Of a DNA stretch of 64,000 nucleotides, positions 34,233-43,117 are shown one piece after another. The notes under the pieces were generated by a model that saw only the letters and a list, made by a program, of their open reading frames with translations, had not been told where the DNA came from and ran no database searches. The translations under genes were made by a program, and so were the position numbers. This DNA is from Selenomonas sp. WCT3 (GTDB lineage: Bacteria; Bacillota; Negativicutes; Selenomonadales; Selenomonadaceae). Every line of letters begins with the position of its first letter. Within the stretch, counting starts at the first letter, position 1. Location: positions 1 to 64,000 of the forward strand of contig FNCM01000004.1 of assembly GCA_900100835.1 (NCBI GenBank). The letters are read 5' to 3'.

Positions 34233-34580
34233 ATGGCAGGAAGAAAATTGAAGCGGGGCGAGGTACCCCAGGATGTTATGGCTGAAATCCTGAGAATCTT
34301 ACAGACTATCAGTTATGGCGAAGTTGTTTTAGTGGCGCAGGATGGAATTTTGGTCCAAGTGGAGTGGAATGAAAAGCTGCGGATGGATAGTTTTGGCATC
34401 CCTTCGCAACTGCAAACTTGGTCTGAAAAGCAGCGGCAGCATATTTCCGAGCATGTTCGGCAGGAATTTGGCCGCTTGCAATATGGACGACTGGTCATCG
34501 TAGTAAAACGAGGCGATATCGTTCAGATGGAGCGAACGGAAAAGCAACGCTTTACCGGATTAGACGGTGAAGGAATTTAA
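34233..34580 (+). CDS. Protein with two tandem DUF2292 (YezD-like) units
   Basis: 115 residues. YezD-like DUF2292 proteins are normally about 55-65 residues with one unit; here two are visible. Unit 1 (about 18-50) reads ILRILQTISYGEVVLVAQDG then ILVQVEWNEKLRM. Unit 2 (about 75-107) reads VRQEFGRLQYGRLVIVVKRG then DIVQMERTEKQRF. The function of DUF2292 is unknown, but it commonly neighbours sulfate and sulfur-assimilation genes, as here. It starts the transcript that continues through a terminator-containing leader into the sulfate transporter. The start is ATG at 34233, with GAGGGTG upstream. Confidence 0.78.
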   Translation: MAGRKLKRGEVPQDVMAEILRILQTISYGEVVLVAQDGILVQVEWNEKLRMDSFGIPSQLQTWSEKQRQHISEHVRQEFGRLQYGRLVIVVKRGDIVQMERTEKQRFTGLDGEGI

Positions 34581-34592
34581 AATAAATCTATG

Positions 34593-34692
34593 TGATTGAA
34601 CGGATTACCGCAGGTCATTCGAAAACGAAAGCCTATGGAACCGCATAGCAGGTCAGTATTGCTGTATCTGTCGTGGGGCCATAGGCTTTTTT
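34593..34692 (+). promoter_or_regulatory. Conserved sulfur-operon leader A (riboswitch-like, ends in a terminator)
   Basis: The core TGATTGAACGG (34593-34603), ACCG (34607-34610), AGGTCATTCGA (34612-34622), AAACG and AAGCCTATGG (34629-34638) is nearly identical to leader B at 46285. CGG/CCG form a small hairpin. AAGCCTATGG pairs with CCATAGGCTT (34679-34688), which runs into TTTTTT. It starts 12 bases after the DUF2292 gene and ends 48 bases before the sulfate-binding protein. I do not recognise it as SAM, T-box, TPP or cobalamin type. Confidence 0.75.
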
Positions 34693-34740
34693 ATATATTT
34701 TGTTGAACAAGAAGCAGTACAAGGAGAAGGAGTGTTGGCA

Positions 34741-35772
34741 ATGAAGGCGAGAAAATGGTTTGGACTAGCAGCTGGAGTTTTGTTTACGATTGGAGCGTTG
34801 ACTGGCTGCGGTGGAGATATAGCGGCTGATAATGGCAGTGCGGGCAAGGAGTTCCTCAATGTCTCCTATGATCCGACCCGTGAGCTCTTCGCAGAGTTCA
34901 ATGAGAAGTTCAAGGAGGAGTGGAAAAAGGAATCCGGTGAGGATGTGACCTTCTCCCAGTCCCATGGCGGTTCGGGCAAGCAGGCCCGGTCGGTCCGCGA
35001 TGGTCTCGAGGCGGATGTGGTCACGCTGGCCTTGGCCTACGATGTAGATGAGATTGCCCAGGCAGGCCTCATTGACAAGGATTGGATCAAGAAATTCCCC
35101 GATAACTCGGCACCCTATACCTCGACTATCGTCTTTCTGGTACGCAAGGGCAATCCGAAGAATATCCACGACTGGAACGACCTGGTGCGGGATGATGTGC
35201 AGATCGTGACGCCGAATCCGAAGACGTCAGGCGGTGCCCGCTGGAACTATCTGGCAGCCTGGGAATATGCCAAGGAGCATAACAATGGCGATGAGGCCAA
35301 GATAAAGGAGTTCCTCAAGGTAATGTTCAGCCATGTGGTGGCACTGGATTCTGGTGCCCGTGGTGCAACGACTTCCTTTGTACAGCGTGGTCAGGGGGAT
35401 GTATTGATTGCCTGGGAAAATGAAGCCCTGTTGTCGGTGAAGGATGCACCGAACGATTATGAGATCGTAGTGCCGTCCATCAGCATCCTGGCGGAGCCGT
35501 CGGTGGCCGTGGTCGATGAAGTGGTGGAGCGCAAGGGCACGCGCAAGCTGGCCGAGGCTTATATCAACTTCCTCTACAGCAAAGAGGGACAGGAAATCGC
35601 CGCTAAGAATTTCTACCGTCCCCGTGATAAAGAGGTTGCCGCTAAGTATGCCAAGGTATTCCTGCCCCTCAAGCTCGTGACGATTGATGAGGCTTTTGGC
35701 GGCTGGACTAAAGCCCAGAAGGAGCATTTCGCTGATGGTGGTACGTTTGACCAGATTTATGAGAAAAAATGA
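34741..35772 (+). CDS. Sulfate-binding lipoprotein of the sulfate ABC importer
   Basis: 343 residues from ATG at 34741 (AAGGAG 8 bases upstream). A lipoprotein signal ends in the lipobox LTGC (Cys at about 22). The mature protein follows the sulfate/thiosulfate-binding pattern: [63 protein letters not shown] and [11 protein letters not shown]. It captures sulfate and passes it to CysT/CysW. It is the first gene after leader A, and the whole downstream operon to cysN runs with short gaps. Confidence 0.92.
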   Translation: MKARKWFGLAAGVLFTIGALTGCGGDIAADNGSAGKEFLNVSYDPTRELFAEFNEKFKEEWKKESGEDVTFSQSHGGSGKQARSVRDGLEADVVTLALAYDVDEIAQAGLIDKDWIKKFPDNSAPYTSTIVFLVRKGNPKNIHDWNDLVRDDVQIVTPNPKTSGGARWNYLAAWEYAKEHNNGDEAKIKEFLKVMFSHVVALDSGARGATTSFVQRGQGDVLIAWENEALLSVKDAPNDYEIVVPSISILAEPSVAVVDEVVERKGTRKLAEAYINFLYSKEGQEIAAKNFYRPRDKEVAAKYAKVFLPLKLVTIDEAFGGWTKAQKEHFADGGTFDQIYEKK

Positions 35773-35793
35773 CAAGGTGAAGGAGGCAGGAAA

Positions 35794-36624
35794 GTGAGCA
35801 GTTTCAGCACTAAGAAAGTCATTCCAGGATATCGCTTTACCTGCGGCATCACATTCTTTTATCTATCGCTTATCTTACTGATTCCGCTGGCAGCTTTTGT
35901 CCTGTACACCGCAGGCATGGGCTGGGAGAAGTTCTTGGCAGTGGTACTGGATTACCGCGTTTTCCATGCATATTATATCAGCTTGCTGACGGCACTGGCG
36001 GCGGCGGTGATAAATGGTGTCTTTGGGCTGCTGTTGGCCTGGGTGCTCGTCCGCTATGAGTTCTTCGGCAAGGGGCTTCTCGATGGCCTTATCGATTTGC
36101 CCTTTGCCCTGCCCACGGCGGTGGCGGGTATTGCGCTTACGACGCTTTATGCCGAAAACGGCTGGCTGGGCCAGTACTTTTATGCACTGGGGATTCCCTC
36201 GGCCTTTTCGCCGCTGGGCATTACGCTGGCGATGGTCTTTGTGGGCCTGCCCTTTGTGGCCCGCAGCGTCCAGCCGGTGCTGCGGGACCTCGACCCACAG
36301 GTGGAGGAGGCGGCTTCCTTGCTGGGGGCAGGCGATTGGCTGACCTTTCGCCGTGTAATTTTTCCTGAGCTGGTATCGCCGCTGCTCACGGGTTTTTCTT
36401 TGGCCTTTGCCCGGGGGGTCGGCGAGTACGGCAGCGTGGTTTTCATTGCGGGCAATCTTCCCTATGAGACGGAAATCGCACCGCTCTTGATCATGGCTAA
36501 GCTGGAGCAGTTCGACTATCAGGCAGCGGCGGCCATTGCGCTGGTGCTGCTGCTCTTGTCCTTTGCCATCTTATTGGTCATCAATGGGTATCAGCGCTAT
36601 CGCGTGCAGAAACAGGGGGTGTGA
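35794..36624 (+). CDS. cysT: Sulfate ABC importer permease CysT
   Basis: 276 residues with six membrane segments. The EAA loop is VEEAASLLGAGDWLTFRRVIFPEL, the ATPase contact. The segment FDLPFALPTAVAGIAL-like (IDLPFALPTAVAGIAL) and GEYGSVVFIAGN are characteristic of CysT/CysU. It starts at GTG with AAGGAGG upstream and lies 21 bases after the binding-protein gene. It forms the membrane pore with CysW. Confidence 0.93.
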   Translation: MSSFSTKKVIPGYRFTCGITFFYLSLILLIPLAAFVLYTAGMGWEKFLAVVLDYRVFHAYYISLLTALAAAVINGVFGLLLAWVLVRYEFFGKGLLDGLIDLPFALPTAVAGIALTTLYAENGWLGQYFYALGIPSAFSPLGITLAMVFVGLPFVARSVQPVLRDLDPQVEEAASLLGAGDWLTFRRVIFPELVSPLLTGFSLAFARGVGEYGSVVFIAGNLPYETEIAPLLIMAKLEQFDYQAAAAIALVLLLLSFAILLVINGYQRYRVQKQGV

Positions 36625-36627
36625 AAG

Positions 36628-37455
36628 TTGGCAGTGAAACCGCATAAATTCAGTCAATGGGGGCTTATCGGACTGGCTGCTGCCTTCCTGCTGGTTATGC
36701 TGGTGCTGCCGCTGGTCCTGGTGGCCAGCGAGGCGTTGGCCAAGGGCTGGCAGGCTTATCTGGCCGCTCTCGACGAGCCCTTTGCGCGCAAGGCGCTGTA
36801 TCTGACCTTAGAGGCAACGGTGGCGGCGGTGATTGGCAATACGGTATTTGGCCTGGCTTCGGCCTGGCTGCTCACGAAATACGATTTCCGCGGCAAGGCT
36901 TTTTGGAGTTCGCTGCTGGATCTGCCTTTTGCCATTTCTCCGGTGGTGGCCGGTTTGCTATTTGTCATCCTGTTTGGCCGCATGAGTCCCCTCTATCCCT
37001 TCCTGCGGGCTGAGCACATCGCGATCATCTTCGCGGTGCCGGGCATCATCCTCGCCACGGTGTTCGTGACCTTTCCGTTCATCACCCGGGAGCTGGTGCC
37101 GGTCATGGAGGCCCAGGGGCGCAGCGAGGAGGAGGCTGCGGCGACGATGGGGGCCAGCGGCTGGACGATTTTCCGGCGGGTGACCCTGCCGAATATCAAG
37201 TGGGCGTTGCTTTATGGCGTGATACTTTGTACCGCCAGGGCCCTGGGGGAATTCGGTGCGGTGTCGGTAGTTTCGGGACATATCCGGGGCAAGACGAATA
37301 CCCTGCCGCTGCATATCGAAATCCTCTATAACGAATACAATTTCACGGCGGCCTTTGCCGTGGCATCGATTCTGGTGATTCTGGCCGTCATCATCCTGAT
37401 CCTGCGGAATCTGGTGGAATGGCGGGCGAAACGGGGGCTAAGAAATGGCAATTGA
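36628..37455 (+). CDS. cysW: Sulfate ABC importer permease CysW
   Basis: 275 residues with six membrane segments, EAA loop EEEAAATMGASGWTIFRRVTLPNI, and the CysW markers LDLPFAISPVVAGLLFVILFG and ALGEFGAVSVVSGHIRGKTNTLPLHIEILYNEY. It starts at TTG (36628), three bases after cysT, with GGGGGTG upstream; a GTG two codons later (36634) is the alternative. The end overlaps cysA by 11 bases. It pairs with CysT in the importer. Confidence 0.93.
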   Translation: MAVKPHKFSQWGLIGLAAAFLLVMLVLPLVLVASEALAKGWQAYLAALDEPFARKALYLTLEATVAAVIGNTVFGLASAWLLTKYDFRGKAFWSSLLDLPFAISPVVAGLLFVILFGRMSPLYPFLRAEHIAIIFAVPGIILATVFVTFPFITRELVPVMEAQGRSEEEAAATMGASGWTIFRRVTLPNIKWALLYGVILCTARALGEFGAVSVVSGHIRGKTNTLPLHIEILYNEYNFTAAFAVASILVILAVIILILRNLVEWRAKRGLRNGN

Positions 37456-38509
37456 AGTAGAACTTAAACATATCCATAAGAATTTTGGCACGTTCAAGGC
37501 CTCAGATGACGTGAATCTGACGGTGGAAAAGGGAAAACTTATCGGCCTCTTGGGACCGTCGGGCAGTGGCAAGACCACCATCCTGCGCATGATTGCAGGC
37601 CTCGAGCATCCCGACAGCGGGGATATCTTCATTGCGGGCAAGCGGGTCAACGACCTGCCGGCGGGGAAGCGCGGCATTGGTTTTGTGTTCCAGAACTACG
37701 CATTGTTCCGCCATATGACGGTATGGGAAAATATCGCCTTTGGGCTCAAGGTACAGAAGGTGCCGCCAAAGGAAATTGCCGCGCGGGTGGATAAGCTTGT
37801 GGAGCTTATTGGGCTTAAAGAATTTGCCACCCGTTATCCGCAGCAGCTTTCAGGGGGCCAGCGGCAGCGGGTAGCCTTTGCACGGGCCTTGGCCCCAGAG
37901 CCGGAGCTTCTGTTATTGGATGAACCTTTTGCGGCTATCGATGCGAAGGTGCGCAAGGAACTGAGACAATGGCTGCGGGCCACCATCCATCAGCTGGGCA
38001 TCACCAGTATCTTTGTCACCCATGACCAGGATGAGGCGGTGGAGGTGGCCGATGATATCATCATCACGAATCACGGCCATGTGGAGCAGGCTGGTTCGCC
38101 AGCTGCCATCTATCAGCATCCCGAGACGCCCTTTGTGGCGGATTTCATCGGTGAGTCGGTGCATGTTCCCGACTATACGGTGTTCAAGGGATTTACGAAT
38201 GGCGCAGGCAGCCATGAGGGCATCCTGCGGCCGGAATTCTTGGAGATTGCTGCCGAGGAGGAGGAAATCCTGATGCCCCTGGCGGCGGAACAGGGCACGG
38301 TCAGGGCCACCTATTTCCGGGGCAGCAGCCTGCAAGTGGTGGTGGAGGTCAAAGGCCAGCTCTTATATGGCTGGCGCAGCCTCGAAAAGAAACCCTTGCA
38401 GGAGGGGGACCGGGCGCTGGTTTTGATTCACCGCGTCTACAGTTTCGCCGGCGGGAAGACCCAGATCATTGAAAACCGGGCGAAACAGGAAGAGTCGGTG
38501 GTTATTTGA
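37445..38509 (+). CDS. cysA: Sulfate ABC importer ATPase CysA
   Basis: 354 residues: Walker A LGPSGSGKTTILRMIAGL, FVFQNYALFRHMTVWENIAFGL, signature LSGGQRQRVAFARALA, Walker B LLLLDEPFAAIDAKVRKELR, and switch His in VTHDQDEAVEVAD. These are the CysA-type variants. A C-terminal TOBE-like domain (about 240-350) includes ATYFRGSSLQVVVEV. It overlaps cysW by 11 bases, so translation is coupled. It powers sulfate import for the reduction genes downstream. Confidence 0.93.
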   Translation: MAIEVELKHIHKNFGTFKASDDVNLTVEKGKLIGLLGPSGSGKTTILRMIAGLEHPDSGDIFIAGKRVNDLPAGKRGIGFVFQNYALFRHMTVWENIAFGLKVQKVPPKEIAARVDKLVELIGLKEFATRYPQQLSGGQRQRVAFARALAPEPELLLLDEPFAAIDAKVRKELRQWLRATIHQLGITSIFVTHDQDEAVEVADDIIITNHGHVEQAGSPAAIYQHPETPFVADFIGESVHVPDYTVFKGFTNGAGSHEGILRPEFLEIAAEEEEILMPLAAEQGTVRATYFRGSSLQVVVEVKGQLLYGWRSLEKKPLQEGDRALVLIHRVYSFAGGKTQIIENRAKQEESVVI

Positions 38510-38528
38510 TACAGGATGTGAAAGACGA

Positions 38529-40217
38529 ATGGAAGTTTTGGATAAGACAGCCGATGTGCTGATTGTGGGCGGCGGTGCCGCTGGCTGCTATGCGGCCATT
38601 ACCTTGGCAGCAGAGCACCCGGAGCTCAGGGTGCTGTTGGTGGATAAGGCCGGTATCAAGCGCAGCGGCTGTCTGGCCGCTGGGGTCAATGCCCTGAATG
38701 CCTATATCACGCCGGGGCATAGTCCTGAGGACTACGCCGATTACGCGGCGAAAGATGCAGCGGGCATTGTGCGCGATGATTTGCTGTTGACGATGTCGCG
38801 CGGGCTAAATGAGGTGACCCACCGCATGGAAGAACTGGGGCTGGTCATCCTGAAGGATGAGCGGGGCCAGTATGTCTCCCGGGGCTGGCGCAATCTCAAG
38901 ATAAACGGCGAAAATATTAAGCTGCTGCTGGCGGCGGCGGTGCGCAAGAGCCAAAATGTAGAAGTGCTGGAACAGGTAAGTGTCGTCGACTATCTGCAGG
39001 CTGATGATGGCTCGGTGACAGGCGCCTGGGGCGTCGGCGTGCGGCAGGAGAAGTTGTATTTCCTGCAAGCCAAGGCCGTCATCTGTGCCACGGGCGGTGC
39101 GGCCGGGCTCTACCGGCCCAATCATCCGGGCAGTTCCCGCCACAAGATGTGGTACAGTCCCTTCAATACCGGGGCTGGCTATGCCATGGGCCTGCGGGCT
39201 GGCGCGGAGATGACGACCTTTGAGATGCGGTTTATCGCTCTGCGTTGCAAGGATACTATTGCGCCGACGGGAACCCTTGCCCAGGGCGTTGGCGCGGCTC
39301 AGGTCAATGCAGCGGGGGAGCGCTATCAGCATAGATACGGCAATACGACATCTGAGCGTTTGTATGCCGTGGTCAGCGAGAATCTGGCCGGACGCGGCCC
39401 TTGCTATCTGGAAACCGAGGGCATCACCGAGGAGCAGCAGGCTTCGCTGGAGCGGGCCTACCTCAACATGGCGCCGGCTCAGACCATGAAGTGGCGCGAG
39501 ACGGGGCTAGGCCCTGCCAGCGCCAATGTGGAAGTGGAGGGCTCCGAGCCCTATGTGGTGGGCGGCCATACGGCTAGCGGCTATTGGATCGATGCGGCGC
39601 GGGCGACGACGCTGCCGGGGCTGTTCGCAGCTGGTGACGTGGCTGGCGGCTGCCCGCAGAAATATGTGACCGGGGCCTTTGTGGAGGGAAAGATTGCCGC
39701 GGAAAGTGCCGCCGCCTATGCGAAAGGGCAGAGGCAGCCAGCACTTCCCCCGGCAGTCCGCCAGAGGATTATGGCGCGGGTCTCGGCACTGCTGAAGCCA
39801 CCAGCAGCTAGTCCGCTGTTTACGGCGGCGGGGCTTGAGGAGGCTATGCAGCAGGTCATGGATGAGTATGCAGGGGGCATTACCACTGGCTATCGCTATA
39901 CGGAAAGGCAGTTGGACCTGGCGGCCAAACACATCGGACGGCTGACAAGGCTCAGTGAGGATTTGCGGGCGGCGGATGGCTATGAGCTGGTGCAGCTCTT
40001 TGAACTGCAGGAGCGGCTGCTCATCTGCCGCGTGCTCATCGAGCATCTGAAGGCCCGCCGGGAGACGCGCTGGCACTCCTTTGCCGAGAATCTTGACTAT
40101 CCGGGCAAAGATCCGGCACTGGAAAAATATGTCAATTCACGGCTGGAGGCTGGCAAGGTGAAGATTATCTATCGGGATTTAGTCAAGCGGGGGGAATGGT
40201 ATGAGCATCAGCATTGA
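38529..40217 (+). CDS. aprA: APS reductase alpha subunit, short assimilatory-type (AprA-like)
   Basis: 562 residues from ATG at 38529. It is a flavoprotein of the fumarate-reductase fold: FAD loop VLIVGGGAAGCYAAI, then KRSGCLAAGVNALNAYI, VICATGGAAGLYRPN and the C-terminal GLFAAGDVAGGCPQKYV. AprA active-site features are visible: an Arg in FEMRFIALRC and a His in GHTASGYWID. AprA with AprB reduces adenylylsulfate (APS) to sulfite and AMP. It is about 80-100 residues shorter than the enzymes of sulfate reducers, and the context (sulfate importer, CysDN) indicates biosynthetic use. It overlaps aprB by 17 bases. Confidence 0.88.
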   Translation: MEVLDKTADVLIVGGGAAGCYAAITLAAEHPELRVLLVDKAGIKRSGCLAAGVNALNAYITPGHSPEDYADYAAKDAAGIVRDDLLLTMSRGLNEVTHRMEELGLVILKDERGQYVSRGWRNLKINGENIKLLLAAAVRKSQNVEVLEQVSVVDYLQADDGSVTGAWGVGVRQEKLYFLQAKAVICATGGAAGLYRPNHPGSSRHKMWYSPFNTGAGYAMGLRAGAEMTTFEMRFIALRCKDTIAPTGTLAQGVGAAQVNAAGERYQHRYGNTTSERLYAVVSENLAGRGPCYLETEGITEEQQASLERAYLNMAPAQTMKWRETGLGPASANVEVEGSEPYVVGGHTASGYWIDAARATTLPGLFAAGDVAGGCPQKYVTGAFVEGKIAAESAAAYAKGQRQPALPPAVRQRIMARVSALLKPPAASPLFTAAGLEEAMQQVMDEYAGGITTGYRYTERQLDLAAKHIGRLTRLSEDLRAADGYELVQLFELQERLLICRVLIEHLKARRETRWHSFAENLDYPGKDPALEKYVNSRLEAGKVKIIYRDLVKRGEWYEHQH

Positions 40218-40512
40218 ACCGGAGAAGTGCATCGGCTGCGGTCTCTGCACGGAAGTCTGCCCTGGCAATCTGCTGCAGGTGAAGGCAGGCAAAGCTGCCA
40301 TTCGCGATGTGCGGGACTGCTGGGGCTGCACGGCCTGCGTCAAGGAGTGCCCGCGGGATGCGATTTTCTACTATCTGAGTGCTGATCTCGGCGGTGCCGG
40401 CGGCCGGCTTTATGCCCATGATACGGCGGTGTCGCTTACCTGGCAGCTAAGGCTTCCCGATGGCAGCGAGCAGGAGATCATCGTAGCAAAGAATAAAGCA
40501 AATGCGTATTGA
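40201..40512 (+). CDS. aprB: APS reductase beta subunit, ferredoxin-type (AprB-like)
   Basis: 103 residues with two [4Fe-4S] motifs, CIGCGLCTEVCP (10-21) and CWGCTACVKECP (about 41-52). As in AprB, the second has a Trp and an aromatic FYY after it, next to the path to the flavin. It supplies electrons to AprA. The family usually has a long C-terminal tail wrapped around AprA (about 150 residues in all); here the tail is short. It overlaps aprA by 17 bases and is followed by cysD after 18 bases. Confidence 0.88.
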   Translation: MSISIEPEKCIGCGLCTEVCPGNLLQVKAGKAAIRDVRDCWGCTACVKECPRDAIFYYLSADLGGAGGRLYAHDTAVSLTWQLRLPDGSEQEIIVAKNKANAY

Positions 40513-40530
40513 GGTTAGGAGACGATAACA

Positions 40531-41337
40531 ATGGCAATGGATCATTTGGATCAACTGGAGGCGGAGAGCATCTACATCCTCCGGGAGGCGTATAAGAAAC
40601 TGGGCAAGCTGGGCATGCTCTGGTCAATCGGCAAGGACTCGACGGTGCTGCTGTGGTTGGCTAAGAAAGCCTTTTACGGCCATGTCCCCTTTCCCTTCAT
40701 CCATGTGGATACGAAACACAAGATTCCCGAGATGATTGCCTACCGCGACCGCGTCGCCAAGGAACTCGGCCTTGACCTCATCGTGCATACGAATTGGGAT
40801 GCCATAAATGCGGGCATTGGCCCCGACAAGGGGCGCCTGGCCTGCTGCAAGGCCCTCAAGACCGAAGGCCTCCGTCAGGTGGTGAAGCAGCACGGCTTTG
40901 ACGGTCTTATCGTCGGGGTGCGCCGCGACGAGGAGGGCTCCCGCTCCAAGGAGCGGGTTTTCTCCGAGCGCACCCAGGATGATGGCTGGGACTACACCAA
41001 CCAGCCGCCGGAGCTTTGGAATCAGTTCAAGACGGATTTCCCCAAGGGCAACCACATCCGCGTCCATCCGATTCTTGCTTGGAGTGAGCTTGACATCTGG
41101 GAATACATCCGCCGGGAGAATATTCCCATCATCGACCTGTATTTTGCCAAGAACGGCAAGCGTTACCGCAGCCTGGGCTGTGCCTGCTGCACAGGACAGA
41201 TTGAGTCGGAGGCTGATACCCTTGACAAGATCATTGAAGAATTGAAACATACGAAGACTGGTGAGCGTGCCGGGCGCAAGCAGGACCAGGAAGATGCTTA
41301 TGCGATGCAGAAACTGCGTAAAGAGGGGTATATGTAA
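40531..41337 (+). CDS. cysD: Sulfate adenylyltransferase subunit 2
   Basis: 268 residues of the PP-loop family: SIGKDSTVLLWLAKKAF (PP motif near 33), HVDTKHKIPEMIAYRD, GVRRDEEGSRSKERVFSER and VHPILAWSELDIWEYI. It joins ATP and sulfate to make APS, with GTP hydrolysis by CysN. The C-terminus has LGCACCTGQIESEADTL. TTAGGAG precedes the ATG. Its stop overlaps the next ATG (TAATG), which couples CysD and CysN production. Confidence 0.94.
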   Translation: MAMDHLDQLEAESIYILREAYKKLGKLGMLWSIGKDSTVLLWLAKKAFYGHVPFPFIHVDTKHKIPEMIAYRDRVAKELGLDLIVHTNWDAINAGIGPDKGRLACCKALKTEGLRQVVKQHGFDGLIVGVRRDEEGSRSKERVFSERTQDDGWDYTNQPPELWNQFKTDFPKGNHIRVHPILAWSELDIWEYIRRENIPIIDLYFAKNGKRYRSLGCACCTGQIESEADTLDKIIEELKHTKTGERAGRKQDQEDAYAMQKLRKEGYM

Positions 41338-43064
41338 TGGATGAGAAATTGAAACAAGAAGGTCTGCATATCGTGGTAGTCGGTCATGTGGATCATGGCA
41401 AATCGACGGTCATCGGCCGTCTGCTCTACGATACGGATTCCCTGCCCCAGGGCGCAGTGGACAAGGTCAAGCGCATCGCCAGGGAAACGGGCAAGCCCTT
41501 TGAGTATGCCTATCTCCTCGATGCCTTTGAGGAAGAGCAGAAACAGGGCATCACGATTGATACGACCCAGATCCAGTTTGCGACGAAAAAGCGCGAGTAC
41601 GTCATCATCGACGCACCGGGCCATAAGGAGTTCCTCAAGAATATGATTTCGGGGGCAGCCAATGCCAATGCGGCTCTCTTGATTGTTGATGCCAAACAGG
41701 GGGTGCAGGAGCAGTCCAAGCGCCATGGCTATATGCTGTCCCTGCTGGGCATCGAGAAGGTCTATGTGGTTGTCAACAAGATGGATTTGGTGGACTACTC
41801 CGAGGAAGTATTTCACAAGGTTGCTGACGATATGAAGGAGTTCCTGGAACCGCTGGGGGTAAAGCCCCTGCGCTATTTGCCGGTATCGGGTTATCAGGGC
41901 GACAACATCGCTACTAAGTCGGTCAATATGCCCTGGTATGATGGCCCGGTGCTGCTGGATTCTCTCGATTTGCTCGAGGCCAGCAAAGAAATTATCGACA
42001 AGGATCTGCGCCTGCCCATACAGGATGTGTTCAAATTCGACGACCGCCGCATCATTGCCGGGCGCATCGAAGCCGGCAAGCTCGCCGTGGGCGATGAGAT
42101 CGCCATCTACCCATCGGGGCGCCGCACGGTCATCCAGTCCATTGCCTACTGGCAGGAGCGGGACAAGAAGGAGCGCGCCTTGGCCGGGGAATCCACGGGC
42201 ATCATCGTCCGGGATGAGTTCTTCAACCAGCGCGGTGAGATCATCACGACGCCTGGGGCCAAGGCCCCCCACGTGTCCAACCGCCTGCGGGCCTCGATAT
42301 TCTGGATGGGGCGCAATCCTCTGCGCAAGGGCAGTACCTACAAATTAAAGCTTGCCACCCAGGAGGTGGAGGCCGAGGTGGCTGACATCGTCAAGACCAT
42401 CGATGCGGCCAATCTCGACAGCCGCGAGGGAGCCAAGGAACTGCGGCTGAACGATGTGGCAGAAGTCATCCTGAGCCTCAAGGAGGCCATTGCCTTTGAT
42501 GTGTTCCAGGAGCATCAGGCAACGGGCCGGTTCGTGTTGGTGGATGGCTATGATGTGGCCGGCGGCGGTATCGTCGTCGCCGCCGAAAAGGCCGACGAGG
42601 GGGCAGGCTTCGCCTTTGTGAACGGCGGCATCCGCGCCCGGGGCGATGTCTTCGATGAATTCTACTACGATATCGAAAGCTACAACGTCACGAAGGTAGC
42701 CGCAGCCGTCAAGAAGCCCTATCAGGTGGGGGATGAGATTCCCCGCCGGGGCATCAGCTACGAGTATCCGGCCGATTTTGACATCCTTATCCTGCGCGAC
42801 CAGGTAGCGGTTTCGGTGCGGCAGGGCAGGATCGAATCTATCCTGCCGCTGGCGGACTATGAGTATTCGGGGCGGCCACTGATCAATGGCCGCGGCTTTG
42901 GCATCAAGGTCTATAAGGCCAAGGAGCTGAAGGAAATGCTGTCGGTCTATCGGGAACTGGCCTCGAGCCACGTGGAACCTCGCGTAAAAGCTGCGTTTGC
43001 TAACCGTTATTTCTTCCTGAACCAATACCGCCGCTTGCAGTTCTATTTTGACTACGTCATCTGA
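41337..43064 (+). CDS. cysN: Sulfate adenylyltransferase subunit 1 (GTPase) with C-terminal extension
   Basis: 575 residues. The GTPase domain has VGHVDHGKST (P loop), DAFEEEQKQGITIDTTQ (switch I), DAPGHKEFLKNM (G3) and NKMD (G4). EF-Tu-like domains 2 and 3 follow to about 430. Escherichia coli CysN is about 475 residues; the remaining ~140 residues here (from FDEFYYDIESYNV to the end) are not an APS-kinase domain, since no second P loop is seen. This fits direct reduction of APS by AprAB. The function of the tail is unknown. Confidence 0.92.
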   Translation: MDEKLKQEGLHIVVVGHVDHGKSTVIGRLLYDTDSLPQGAVDKVKRIARETGKPFEYAYLLDAFEEEQKQGITIDTTQIQFATKKREYVIIDAPGHKEFLKNMISGAANANAALLIVDAKQGVQEQSKRHGYMLSLLGIEKVYVVVNKMDLVDYSEEVFHKVADDMKEFLEPLGVKPLRYLPVSGYQGDNIATKSVNMPWYDGPVLLDSLDLLEASKEIIDKDLRLPIQDVFKFDDRRIIAGRIEAGKLAVGDEIAIYPSGRRTVIQSIAYWQERDKKERALAGESTGIIVRDEFFNQRGEIITTPGAKAPHVSNRLRASIFWMGRNPLRKGSTYKLKLATQEVEAEVADIVKTIDAANLDSREGAKELRLNDVAEVILSLKEAIAFDVFQEHQATGRFVLVDGYDVAGGGIVVAAEKADEGAGFAFVNGGIRARGDVFDEFYYDIESYNVTKVAAAVKKPYQVGDEIPRRGISYEYPADFDILILRDQVAVSVRQGRIESILPLADYEYSGRPLINGRGFGIKVYKAKELKEMLSVYRELASSHVEPRVKAAFANRYFFLNQYRRLQFYFDYVI

Positions 43065-43069
43065 GTAAT

Positions 43070-43098
43070 TTGCAATTTTGCGTAAGCTGACGTATAAT
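43070..43098 (+). promoter_or_regulatory. Promoter of the thiamine operon
   Basis: TTGCAA (43070-43075), a 17-base spacer and TATAAT (43093-43098), just after cysN and 20 bases before the TPP riboswitch. Confidence 0.7.
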
Positions 43099-43117
43099 AG
43101 TCAAAGACAATTGCACA

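Noticed and set aside
34593..34692. S-box (SAM) or T-box explanation for leader A
   Set aside because: The S-box core (AGAGGTGGAGGGA-type) and the T-box sequence AGGGTGGNACCGCG are absent in both leaders.
42630..43064. APS kinase domain fused to CysN
   Set aside because: No second P loop or APS-kinase motif is seen in the extension.
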